Shown here: piece after piece, positions 45,183-52,606 of the stretch
How the letters are laid out: every line of letters begins with the position of its first letter
Numbering within the stretch: position 1 is the first letter of the stretch
DNA from: Streptomyces sp. CB09001
GTDB taxonomy: Bacteria > Actinomycetota > Actinomycetes > Streptomycetales > Streptomycetaceae
Length of the DNA stretch: 64,000 bases
Reading direction: 5' to 3'
Assembly: GCF_003369795.1 (NCBI RefSeq)
Contig: NZ_CP026730.1
Coordinates: forward strand, 6,439,001 to 6,503,000
The notes under the pieces: model-generated
Told to the model about the DNA's origin: nothing
The model's database searches: none
Seen by the model: the letters and a program-made list of their open reading frames with translations, nothing else
Made by a program: the position numbers and the translations under genes

Positions 45183-46865
45183 TCACTTGTACATCGTCTG
45201 GTTCATGGTTCCGGGGGCGTACGCGTCCGGGTCCACCCAGACGTTGATCAGGGACGGCTTGCCGGACTCGCGGGCCCGGCGCAGCGCGGGGCCGATGTCG
45301 GCGGGGTCGCGCACCTCCTCGCCGTGGCCGCCCAGCATCCGGGCGAACCGGTCGTAGGGCACGTCGCCGAGCGTGTTGCCGACCCGCTCGCGCTCCTTGC
45401 CGTACTTCACGGCCTGGCCGTAGCGGATCTGGTTCATCGAGGAGTTGTTGCCGACGATGCCGACGAAGGGGAGGTCGTAGCGGACCAGGGTCTCGAAGTC
45501 CCAGCCGGTGAGCGAGAAGGCGCCGTCGCCGAAGAGGGCGACGACCTCCTTGTCGGGCCGCGCCTGCTTGGCGGCCAGCACGAAGGGGACGCCGACGCCG
45601 AGCGTGCCGAGCGGTCCCGGGTCCATCCAGTGGCCGGGTGACTTGGGCTGCACGACCTGCCCGGAGAAGGTGACGATGTCGCCGCCGTCGCCGATGTAGA
45701 TGGAGTCCTCGGTGAGGAAGTCGTTGATCTCGCTGACCAGCCGGTAGGGGTGGATGGGGGAGGCGTCCGACCTGAGCTGCGGCAGCCGCTTGTCCAGCGC
45801 CGTCCGCTCGGCCGCGCGCAGCTCGTCCAGCCATTCCTTGCGCTTCGCCGCGCCCCCGTTGATCCGTCCGGAAGCCGCCTCGGTCACCGACTTCAGCACC
45901 AGCCCCGCGTCGCCGACGATGCCGAGGTCGATGTCGCGGTTCTTGCCGACGGTGCGGTAGTCGAGGTCGATCTGCACGACCGTCGCGTCCGGGGAGAGCC
46001 GCTTGCCGTACCCCATCCGGAAGTCGAAGGGCGTGCCGACGATGACGATGACGTCGGCGTTGGAGAAGGCGTAGCGGCGGGAGAGCTGGAAGTGGTGCGG
46101 GTCGCCGGGCGGCAGGGTGCCGCGGCCGGCGCCGTTCATGTACGCCGGGACGTTGAGCGTGCGGACCAGCTCGACGGCGGCCTCGGTCGCGCGGGTCGTC
46201 CACACCTGGCTGCCGAGCAGGACGGCCGGCTTCTCGGCGTGCACCAGCAGGTCGGCGAGCCGCTCGACGGCCTCGGGGTCCCCGGCCGACCGGGTGGAGG
46301 CGCGGTAGGCCCCGGCCCGCGGCACCCGCGCCTGCTCCGCCGGCACCTTGGCGTCCAGCACGTCGCGCGGAATCTCCAGGAAGGAGGGCCCCGGTGCGCC
46401 GTGGTAGCACTCGCGGAATGCCATCGACACCATGTCGGCGGCGCGGGCGGTGTCCGGCACGGTCGCCGCGAACTTGGTGATCGGCGTCATCATGTCGACG
46501 TGCGGCAGGTCTTGCAGTGACCCCATCTTGTGCTGGGTGTGCGCGCCCTGACCGCCGATCAGCAGCATGGGCGACTCGGCGCGGAAGGCGTTGGCGACCC
46601 CGGTGACGGCGTCGGTGGTGCCCGGCCCCGCGGTGACCACCGCGCAGCCGGGCTTGCCGGTGATACGGGCGTACCCGTCGGCGGCGTGCGCGGCGACCTG
46701 CTCGTGGCGTACGTCGACGACCTCGATGCCCTCGTCGACGCAGCCGTCGTAGATGTCGATGATGTGGCCGCCGCACAGCGTGTAGATGCGGTCGACCCCC
46801 TCGGCCTTGAGTGCCTTGGCCACGAGGTGGCCGCCGGAGATGACGTCCTGAGTGTCGTCGGGCAT
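45183..46865 (-). CDS. oxc: Thiamine-diphosphate enzyme, probable oxalyl-CoA decarboxylase
   Basis: ThDP enzyme of 560 residues. The cofactor-activating Glu55 is in VRHEQVAAHAADGYAR, the ThDP motif runs from LFGDGAFSLTGWDFE to GIVGNNSSMNQ, and GGQGAHTQHKMGSLQDLPHVDMM forms the active-site region resembling 2-hydroxyacyl-CoA lyases and oxalyl-CoA decarboxylases. Frc directly downstream makes oxalyl-CoA decarboxylase (oxalyl-CoA to formyl-CoA and CO2) the likely role. Similarity to acetolactate synthase is general; a 2-hydroxyacyl-CoA lyase is the main alternative. ATG 46865 is chosen (GAAGGGACAGG upstream) over a frame extending to 47033, which crosses the operator and the start of sucC. Confidence 0.78.
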   Translation of the reverse strand: MPDDTQDVISGGHLVAKALKAEGVDRIYTLCGGHIIDIYDGCVDEGIEVVDVRHEQVAAHAADGYARITGKPGCAVVTAGPGTTDAVTGVANAFRAESPMLLIGGQGAHTQHKMGSLQDLPHVDMMTPITKFAATVPDTARAADMVSMAFRECYHGAPGPSFLEIPRDVLDAKVPAEQARVPRAGAYRASTRSAGDPEAVERLADLLVHAEKPAVLLGSQVWTTRATEAAVELVRTLNVPAYMNGAGRGTLPPGDPHHFQLSRRYAFSNADVIVIVGTPFDFRMGYGKRLSPDATVVQIDLDYRTVGKNRDIDLGIVGDAGLVLKSVTEAASGRINGGAAKRKEWLDELRAAERTALDKRLPQLRSDASPIHPYRLVSEINDFLTEDSIYIGDGGDIVTFSGQVVQPKSPGHWMDPGPLGTLGVGVPFVLAAKQARPDKEVVALFGDGAFSLTGWDFETLVRYDLPFVGIVGNNSSMNQIRYGQAVKYGKERERVGNTLGDVPYDRFARMLGGHGEEVRDPADIGPALRRARESGKPSLINVWVDPDAYAPGTMNQTMYK

Positions 46866-46916
46866 GGCGAAGTCCTGTCCCTTCACGAGGGGTTGGGGCG
46901 CTCTCGCGGTACATTG

Positions 46917-46940
46917 CATACAGTCGACGAATACTGTATG
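46917..46940. promoter_or_regulatory. Perfect inverted-repeat operator between oxc and sucC
   Basis: CATACAGT (46917-46924), eight bases, ACTGTATG (46933-46940): a perfect 8-bp inverted repeat in the 143-base divergent region. The segment CATACAGTCGACGAA (46917-46931) matches the sites at 16021-16035 and 18795-18809 at most positions. The GntR/FadR protein encoded at 18863 is the likely ligand. It could govern both the oxc and sucC operons. Confidence 0.7.
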
Positions 46941-47008
46941 AAGCTTGTTATCCCGCATCCGGTGGGTGGTGTCCAGGGGGCGTGCGGCACTTTCAGTCAG
47001 GAGCCGAG

Positions 47009-48160
47009 ATGGACCTGTACGAACACCAGGCAAGGGAACTCTTCAAGGAACACGGGATCGTCGTGCCGAGGGCCGAGGTCACCGACTCGCCCGAACGGGC
47101 CCGGGAGATCGCCCGCGCACTCGGCGGACGCGCCGTCGTCAAGGCGCAGGTCAAGACCGGCGGGCGCGGCAAGGCGGGCGGAGTACGGCTCGCCGCCGAC
47201 CCCGCCGAGGCCGAGGAGGCGGCGCGGCACATCCTCGGCATGGACATCAAGGGACACACGGTCGACACCGTCATGCTCGCCGAACCCTGCGACATCGAGC
47301 GGGAGTTCTACGTCTCCTACGTCCTGGACCGGGCGTCCGGGCGCTTCCTCGCCATCGCCTCCGCGGAGGGCGGCATGGAGATCGAGGAGGTCGCCGCCCG
47401 GCGGCCCGAGGCCGTGGCGCGCATCCCCGTGGACCCCGCCACGGGTGTGCACACGGCCACCGCGGTACGCATCGCCGACGCCGCCGGCCTGCCCCCGCAG
47501 ACCGTCGACACCCTGGTGCGGCTGTGGAAGGTACTGGTCCGCGAGGACGCCCTCCTGGTCGAGGTCAACCCGCTGGTCAGGACGGCCGAGGGCAGGATCG
47601 TCGCCCTCGACGGCAAGGTCACCCTCGACGACAACGCCCGCTTCCGGCAAGCCCGTTGGGGTGAGGCGAAGCAGGAAGCCGCCGACTCCCTGGAGGCGCG
47701 GGCCGGCGCCCAGGGCCTCAACTACGTCAAGCTGGACGGCGAGGTCGGCGTCATCGGCAACGGCGCCGGGCTGGTCATGTCGACACTCGACGTGGTCGCC
47801 GGCTGCGGCGCCCGACCCGCCAACTTCCTCGACATCGGCGGCGGCGCCTCCGCCCGGGTCATGGCCGACGGGCTGTCGCTCGTCCTCTCCGACCCCGACG
47901 TGAAGTCCGTCCTCGTCAACGTCTTCGGCGGCATCACCGCCTGCGACGCGGTCGCCGACGGCATCGTCCGCGCCCTCGACGAGGTCCGGCTCACCAAACC
48001 GCTCGTCGTACGCCTCGACGGCAACAACGCCGCCCGGGGCAGGGCCCTGCTCGACGCACGCGCGCATCCCCTGGTCGAACAGGCCACCACCATGGACGGC
48101 GCAGCCCGCCGTGCCGCGCGGCTCGCCACCGCGGCGTCCACCGCCGGACAAGCCGGATAA
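47009..48160 (+). CDS. sucC: Succinyl-CoA synthetase (ADP-forming) beta subunit paralogue
   Basis: ATP-grasp subunit of 383 residues that binds nucleotide and forms, with SucD, the ligase joining CoA to succinate (or a similar acid). The N-terminal MDLYEHQARELFKEHGI, nucleotide-loop KAQVKTGGRGKAGGV, LLVEVNPLV and VNVFGGITACDAVADGI are standard. ATG 47009 follows CAGGAG. The gene starts a three-gene operon, divergent from oxc. A housekeeping sucCD pair is expected elsewhere in the genome, so this is probably a specialised copy, for example to supply succinyl-CoA as CoA donor or to act on another dicarboxylate such as oxalate or malate. Confidence 0.9.
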   Translation: MDLYEHQARELFKEHGIVVPRAEVTDSPERAREIARALGGRAVVKAQVKTGGRGKAGGVRLAADPAEAEEAARHILGMDIKGHTVDTVMLAEPCDIEREFYVSYVLDRASGRFLAIASAEGGMEIEEVAARRPEAVARIPVDPATGVHTATAVRIADAAGLPPQTVDTLVRLWKVLVREDALLVEVNPLVRTAEGRIVALDGKVTLDDNARFRQARWGEAKQEAADSLEARAGAQGLNYVKLDGEVGVIGNGAGLVMSTLDVVAGCGARPANFLDIGGGASARVMADGLSLVLSDPDVKSVLVNVFGGITACDAVADGIVRALDEVRLTKPLVVRLDGNNAARGRALLDARAHPLVEQATTMDGAARRAARLATAASTAGQAG

Positions 48161-48174
48161 GGAGACAGGACGAC

Positions 48175-49092
48175 ATGGCGATCTACCTCACCAAGGAGAG
48201 CAAGGTCCTCGTCCAGGGCATGACCGGTGCCGAGGGCATGAAGCACACCCGCCGCATGCTGGCCGCGGGCACCGACGTCGTCGGCGGCGTCAACCCGCGC
48301 AAGGCGGGCCGCACCGTGGACTTCGACCACCGCACCGTCCCGGTCTTCGGGTCGGTCCGCGAGGGCATCGAACGCACGGGCGCCGACGTCACCGTCGTCT
48401 TCGTGCCGCCCGCCTTCGCCGAGGCCGCGGTCGTCGAGGCCGCCGACGCCGGCATCGGCCTCGCGGTCGTCATCACCGAGGGCATCCCGGTCCACGACTC
48501 CGTCGCCCTCACCGCCCACGCCCGGGCCAGGGGCACCCGCGTCATCGGCCCCAACTGCCCCGGCCTGATCACCCCCGGCCAGTCCAACGCGGGCATCATC
48601 CCGCCCGACATCACCAAGCCCGGCCGCATCGGCCTGGTCTCCAAGTCGGGCACGCTCACCTACCAACTCATGTACGAACTGCGCGACATCGGCTTCTCCA
48701 CCTGCGTGGGCATCGGCGGCGACCCGGTCGTCGGCACCAGTCACATCGACTGCCTCACCGCCTTCGAGGACGATCCCGACACCGAACTGATCGTTCTTAT
48801 CGGCGAGATCGGCGGCGACGCGGAGGAACGCGCGGCGGCCCACATCCGCGCCCACGTCACCAAACCCGTCGTCGCCTACATCGCCGGCTTCACGGCACCC
48901 GAGGGCAGGACCATGGGCCACGCCGGGGCCATCGTGTCCGGCTCCTCGGGCACGGCGCGGGCGAAGAAGGAGGCGCTGGAGGCGGCCGGCGTACGGGTCG
49001 GGAGTACACCGACCGAGACGGCACGGCACGTACTCGCCGTAACAGGAAGTGCCGCACAGGACGACGCGGCCCGCGACGGAGTCCGCGCATGA
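48175..49092 (+). CDS. sucD: Succinyl-CoA synthetase alpha subunit paralogue
   Basis: CoA-binding and phosphohistidine subunit of 305 residues, partner of SucC. Visible: VLVQGMTGAEGMKHTRRMLAAG (CoA site), GPNCPGLITPGQ, SKSGTLTYQL, GIGGDPVVGTSHIDCL, and the phosphorylated histidine in RTMGHAGAIVSG (near residue 247). ATG 48175 lies 14 bases after the sucC stop with GGAGACAGG upstream. Its stop overlaps the aldehyde dehydrogenase start (ATGA), so that enzyme is made with it, unlike in the usual TCA-cycle sucCD operons. Confidence 0.92.
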   Translation: MAIYLTKESKVLVQGMTGAEGMKHTRRMLAAGTDVVGGVNPRKAGRTVDFDHRTVPVFGSVREGIERTGADVTVVFVPPAFAEAAVVEAADAGIGLAVVITEGIPVHDSVALTAHARARGTRVIGPNCPGLITPGQSNAGIIPPDITKPGRIGLVSKSGTLTYQLMYELRDIGFSTCVGIGGDPVVGTSHIDCLTAFEDDPDTELIVLIGEIGGDAEERAAAHIRAHVTKPVVAYIAGFTAPEGRTMGHAGAIVSGSSGTARAKKEALEAAGVRVGSTPTETARHVLAVTGSAAQDDAARDGVRA

Positions 49093-50651
49093 CGGCGGCC
49101 GGCGCTCAGGACACCGAGCTTCTCGCCCTCAAGTCCGGCACTTCCTGGGCCGACGCATGGCGCCGCTGCCGCACCGTCGCCCCCGAGGCGTTCCACGAGG
49201 ACCGCGTCCTCAACCTCTGGGACGCCGGCTGGCGGGCGGACGGCCGGGTCCTGCCGGCCACCAGCCCGGTCGACGGCACCCCGATCGCCGGCCTGCCCCG
49301 GATCGACGCGGCCACGGCCCACCGCGCCGTACGCGCCTCACTCGACCAGCACCGGGCCTGGCGCCACGTCCCCCTGCCCGAGCGCCGCGCCCGCGTGGCG
49401 GCCACCCTCGACGCCCTCGCCCAGCACCGCGAACTGCTCGCGCTGCTGCTGGTCTGGGAGATCGGCAAGCCCTGGCGGTCGGCGCGGGCCGACGTCGACC
49501 GGGCCGTCGACGGCGTGCGCTGGTACGTCGACGGCATCGAGGACATGCTCGACGGGCGTGCTCCGCTGGACGGCCCGGTGTCCAACATCGCCAGCTGGAA
49601 CTACCCGATGAGCGTCCTCGTCCACGCCCTGCTGGTCCAGGCCCTGGCGGGCAACGCGGTCATCGCCAAGACCCCGACCGACGGCGGAGTCGCCTGCCTG
49701 ACCCTGGCCTGCGCACTCGCCGCCCGCGAAGGACTTCCCGTCACCCTCCTCAGCGGCAGCGGCCGAGAGCTGTCCCAGGCACTGGTCCGGGCACCCGAGA
49801 TCGGCTGTGTCTCCTTCGTCGGCGGCCGGGACACCGGCGCGCACGTCGCCACCGCCCTCGCCGACCTCGGCAAGCGGCACATCCTCGAACAGGAAGGACT
49901 CAACACCTGGGGCATCTGGAACTTCACGGACTGGGACGCGCTCACCCGGATCGTCCCGAAGCTCTTCGACTACGCCAAGCAACGCTGCACCGCCTACCCG
50001 CGCTTCGTCGTCCAGCGGCAGCGGTTCGACGCGTTCCTCGCCGCGTACCTCCCGGCCGTCCGCACCCTGCGCGTCGGCCACCCGCTCGCCGTGGCCGCGC
50101 CGGACGACCCGTACCCGGCACTCGACTTCGGCCCGGTGATCAACGCGGCCAAGGCCAAGGAGCTGCACGACCAGGTCGCCGAGGCCGTCGACCGGGGCGC
50201 CGTCCCGCTGCACCGCGCCGGCGCGGCCGACGCCCGGTTCCTGCCCGGGCAGGACACCTCGGCCTACGTCCAGCCGGTCACCCTGCTCAACCCGCCCCGG
50301 TCCTCACCCCTGCACCACGCGGAACCCTTCGGCCCGGTCGACACCATCGTCCTGGTCGACACCGAGGCCGAGCTGCTCGCCGCGATGAACGCCTCCAACG
50401 GCGCACTGGTGGCCACGCTGTCCACGGACGACCCGACGACGTACGACAGGCTGGCGCCGCAGATCCGCGCGTTCAAGGTCGGCCACGGCGTACCCCGCTC
50501 CCGCGGGGACCGCGACGAGCTGTTCGGCGGACACGGGGCGTCCTGGCGCGGCGCCTTCGTGGGCGGTGAGCTGCTGGTGCGCGCCGTGACACGCGGACCC
50601 GCGGGGGAGCGGCTGCCGGGGAACTTCCCGGACCACCACCTCATGCCCTAA
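49089..50651 (+). CDS. Aldehyde dehydrogenase superfamily protein with atypical active site, linked to sucCD
   Basis: NAD(P)-dependent enzyme of 520 residues. The oxyanion Asn is in ASWNYP (about residue 171) and the nucleophile is Cys300 in KQRCTAYPR. The usual general-base block LELGGKxP is replaced by LEQEGLNTWGIW (Glu267), and the standard FxNxGQxC by FDYAKQRC. The C-terminal end has FGPV and a PRSRGDRDELFGGHGASWRG region in place of the common S-G-x-GxE block. Divergence suggests an unusual substrate. In the oxalate context, CoA-dependent interconversion of oxalyl-CoA with glyoxylate, or of formyl-CoA with formaldehyde, is conceivable; this is speculation. ATG 49089 overlaps sucD. Confidence 0.82.
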   Translation: MTAAGAQDTELLALKSGTSWADAWRRCRTVAPEAFHEDRVLNLWDAGWRADGRVLPATSPVDGTPIAGLPRIDAATAHRAVRASLDQHRAWRHVPLPERRARVAATLDALAQHRELLALLLVWEIGKPWRSARADVDRAVDGVRWYVDGIEDMLDGRAPLDGPVSNIASWNYPMSVLVHALLVQALAGNAVIAKTPTDGGVACLTLACALAAREGLPVTLLSGSGRELSQALVRAPEIGCVSFVGGRDTGAHVATALADLGKRHILEQEGLNTWGIWNFTDWDALTRIVPKLFDYAKQRCTAYPRFVVQRQRFDAFLAAYLPAVRTLRVGHPLAVAAPDDPYPALDFGPVINAAKAKELHDQVAEAVDRGAVPLHRAGAADARFLPGQDTSAYVQPVTLLNPPRSSPLHHAEPFGPVDTIVLVDTEAELLAAMNASNGALVATLSTDDPTTYDRLAPQIRAFKVGHGVPRSRGDRDELFGGHGASWRGAFVGGELLVRAVTRGPAGERLPGNFPDHHLMP

Positions 50652-50682
50652 GGGGTGTCGGCCCGGTCCGCCGGGCCCCGGG

Positions 50683-52014
50683 TCAGCCGATGCCCTGGCG
50701 GTCCGGCCGCAGCGCGAAGGCCCGGTCCGCGGCGGTCGGCGCGGTCCGCTCGACGGCCTGCCGCAGCAGCTCACGGTGGCGCAGCAGTGGTGCGCGCCGC
50801 TCCGGCGGCACAAGCAGCAACAGGTCGTCGAGACCGGCCACCAGACGCCGAGTGACCTGCGGCGACCCGGTGGCGCAGGCACGGACCTCGGCGAACCCGA
50901 GGTCCACCAGCTCCGCCCAGCCGGGTACGGGCTGCACCAGCCGGAGCGCACCGCGGCGGTCCCGGTGCAGAGCGGCGTCCAGCGGCCGCCGGGACAGCGT
51001 GGCCAGGATCTGCACGACCCGGTCCAGTGCCTGCACGGCGGTCGTCGGATCGTTCACCGCGGGCGACAGCGCGCGCAGCCCGATGTCGGACAGCTGGCGC
51101 AGCCCGAACGACAGGTCCTGGTGAAAGGTGCGCTCCACCCCCACGGACAGGGCGTACCGCAGCGCCCGGCGCGGCGGAGCCGCCCCGCCGTGCACCGCCA
51201 GGACCGATGTGCCCGGCACCAGGAAGTCACCGATCCGCGGGACCAGCCGCAGCACCACCCCGTGCCCCCGGGCCACCCGCACCAGCCGGGCGATGTGCAC
51301 GTCCCGCAGTACGCCGCCCTGCCCGTCGTGGGCGATCCACGCCGTCACGGGCCCGAGCCCGGGCGCCGCTCCGCCGTCCGCCGGCACCGGCATCAGCGCC
51401 GCCACCCGGAAGGACTCGGCGGCGATGCGGGCGATCACATGGCTGACCCGCATCAGGCGCAGGGTGGCGTTCACGTACATGACGAAGAGCAGCAGACTCA
51501 ACGCGACCATGACCAGGGTGAGCACCGACTGCACCAGCGGGACAGAGGTGGCGGCGCGGGGGTCGGGATTGCTGTCGTAACTGGTCAGCACGAGCAGCGT
51601 CAGGACGAAGGTGGCGAGGAAGACGCCGAACGTCGCCTTGGTGATCCGGCTGCGGACGAAGAGCCGCACCACCCGCGGGGTGAACTGTCCGCTCGCCATC
51701 TGCACCGCGACCAGGGAGATGCTGAACACCACACCGATGAAGGTCATCATCGCCGAGCCGACCGCCGACACCACCGTCTTCGCGTCGTCCGCGAAGCGCA
51801 GCAGCTCGGCGAGCGTGTCGTAGTCGCCGTCGTCCTGCAGCGAACGGACGAGGGCCGCGTCGAGCTCCTGAGCCACCAGCCAGACCACGAAGACACCCGC
51901 CATGGCCGCAGTGGGCGCGAACCAGAACGTGTCCCGCAGATGCTCCCTGAGCGGCGACAACGCCCGCGCCCGACGACGCCGGAGCGGGCCCTGCGTAACC
52001 ATCCAGTCACTCAT
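50683..52014 (-). CDS. DUF2254 membrane protein
   Basis: Predicted membrane protein of 443 residues, DUF2254 family, function unknown. Four hydrophobic segments occupy the first 165 residues (FWFAPTAAMAGVFVVWLVAQ; MMTFIGVVFSISLVAVQMASGQFTPRVV, the family signature; FGVFLATFVLTLLVL; SVLTLVMVALSLLLFVMYVNATL). The cytoplasmic C-terminal half has FLVPGTSVLAVHGG, RTFHQDLSFGLRQLSDIGLRALSPAVNDPTTAVQALDRV, and ends near LLRQAVERTAP. Start ATG 52014. It converges on the aldehyde dehydrogenase gene, 31 bases apart. Possibly an ion or mechanosensitive channel-like protein; no evidence here. Confidence 0.88.
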   Translation of the reverse strand: MSDWMVTQGPLRRRRARALSPLREHLRDTFWFAPTAAMAGVFVVWLVAQELDAALVRSLQDDGDYDTLAELLRFADDAKTVVSAVGSAMMTFIGVVFSISLVAVQMASGQFTPRVVRLFVRSRITKATFGVFLATFVLTLLVLTSYDSNPDPRAATSVPLVQSVLTLVMVALSLLLFVMYVNATLRLMRVSHVIARIAAESFRVAALMPVPADGGAAPGLGPVTAWIAHDGQGGVLRDVHIARLVRVARGHGVVLRLVPRIGDFLVPGTSVLAVHGGAAPPRRALRYALSVGVERTFHQDLSFGLRQLSDIGLRALSPAVNDPTTAVQALDRVVQILATLSRRPLDAALHRDRRGALRLVQPVPGWAELVDLGFAEVRACATGSPQVTRRLVAGLDDLLLLVPPERRAPLLRHRELLRQAVERTAPTAADRAFALRPDRQGIG

Positions 52015-52166
52015 GGTGCGACCCTAGGCGCAGCGGAGCCGCCCGTCCCGGACCGCCGCTCAGGGCGGGGGTGAGGGAAGGAAACGCAGGTGAAAGGCAC
52101 CGCGAAAGCTTGGTATGGTTGTCCATGTCGCCGCGGGGATCACCCCCGCACCGCGACAGACACCTG

Positions 52167-52251
52167 GTCCGGGTGGCGGAATGGCAGACGCGCTAGCTTG
52201 AGGTGCTAGTGCCCTTTATCGGGCGTGGGGGTTCAAGTCCCCCCTCGGACA
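52167..52251 (+). tRNA. tRNA-Leu, anticodon GAG
   Basis: An 85-base gene. The acceptor stem GTCCGGG pairs with CTCGGAC; the anticodon stem CTAGC/GCTAG encloses loop TTGAGGT with anticodon GAG at 52200-52202, reading CUC/CUU. The long variable arm (about 52210-52226) marks it as class II, and the T arm is GGGGG-TTCAAGT-CCCCC. The CCA end is not encoded. A 14-bp terminator hairpin follows. Confidence 0.95.
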
Positions 52252-52269
52252 CAAGATCGAGCAGAGGAC

Positions 52270-52301
52270 GATGCCGGTCGGGAGAGATCCCGGCCGGCAT
52301 C
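52270..52301. terminator. Terminator hairpin after tRNA-Leu
   Basis: 52270-52283 (GATGCCGGTCGGGA) pairs with 52288-52301 over 14 positions including one G-T pair, with a GAGA loop and a TCGCGTTT tail. It lies 18 bases beyond the tRNA. Confidence 0.85.
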
Positions 52302-52400
52302 TCGCGTTTCCGGACGAAAAACCCGGTGCGGCGCCGGACCCGGCCTCCCTACACTCACCACCACACGCCGGGATCGTGACCGAGCGAGGGGAGCAGGGCC

Positions 52401-52517
52401 GTGCGCATCCGCACCGCTGCCGTCGTCCCCCCGTCCCGCTACGAGGTGATCCTGGTGTCTTCGGCCGTCCGGTGCCCGCTGCGCGGCCGGCACCGGATGC
52501 CCGCGACGCACATCTGA
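52401..52517 (+). CDS. Putative 38-residue leader peptide upstream of the EF-G paralogue
   Basis: GTG 52401 is preceded by AGGGGAG at seven bases, a better ribosome site than that of the main gene. The frame encodes 38 residues (VRIRTAAVVPPSRYEV... ending HRMPATHI) and stops at 52517, 89 bases before the EF-G-like start. It is not in frame with that gene. Its place in a 355-base untranslated leader (52252-52606, otherwise holding only the tRNA terminator and a hairpin over the main ribosome site) fits attenuation control. I do not recognise the peptide. It could be a chance frame. Confidence 0.5.
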   Translation: MRIRTAAVVPPSRYEVILVSSAVRCPLRGRHRMPATHI

Positions 52518-52575
52518 CAGCCCACGCCCCTCGCCGGGAGCGTCCGGCGCGTGCGTCCGGGGAGATCGCGCTGCC

Positions 52576-52597
52576 CCTTTCCGGTTCCTCCGAAAGG
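52576..52597 (+). promoter_or_regulatory. Hairpin masking the ribosome binding site of the EF-G paralogue
   Basis: CCTTTC (52576-52581) pairs with GAAAGG (52592-52597) across a ten-base loop. The right arm is the only good ribosome binding site for ATG 52607. With the leader peptide upstream, ribosome stalling could open it, as in antibiotic-resistance attenuators. The stem is short, so its strength needs calculation. Confidence 0.45.
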
Positions 52598-52606
52598 CCT
52601 CGGGCC

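Noticed and set aside
45183..46865. Acetolactate synthase (ilvB)
   Set aside because: No small subunit or ilv genes; the coupled frc gene and the 2-hydroxyacyl-CoA lyase-like active-site region favour a CoA-linked decarboxylase.
52167..52301. tRNA-Leu 3' end as an attachment site of an integrated element
   Set aside because: No second copy of the tRNA end, no integrase and no composition change are seen nearby.
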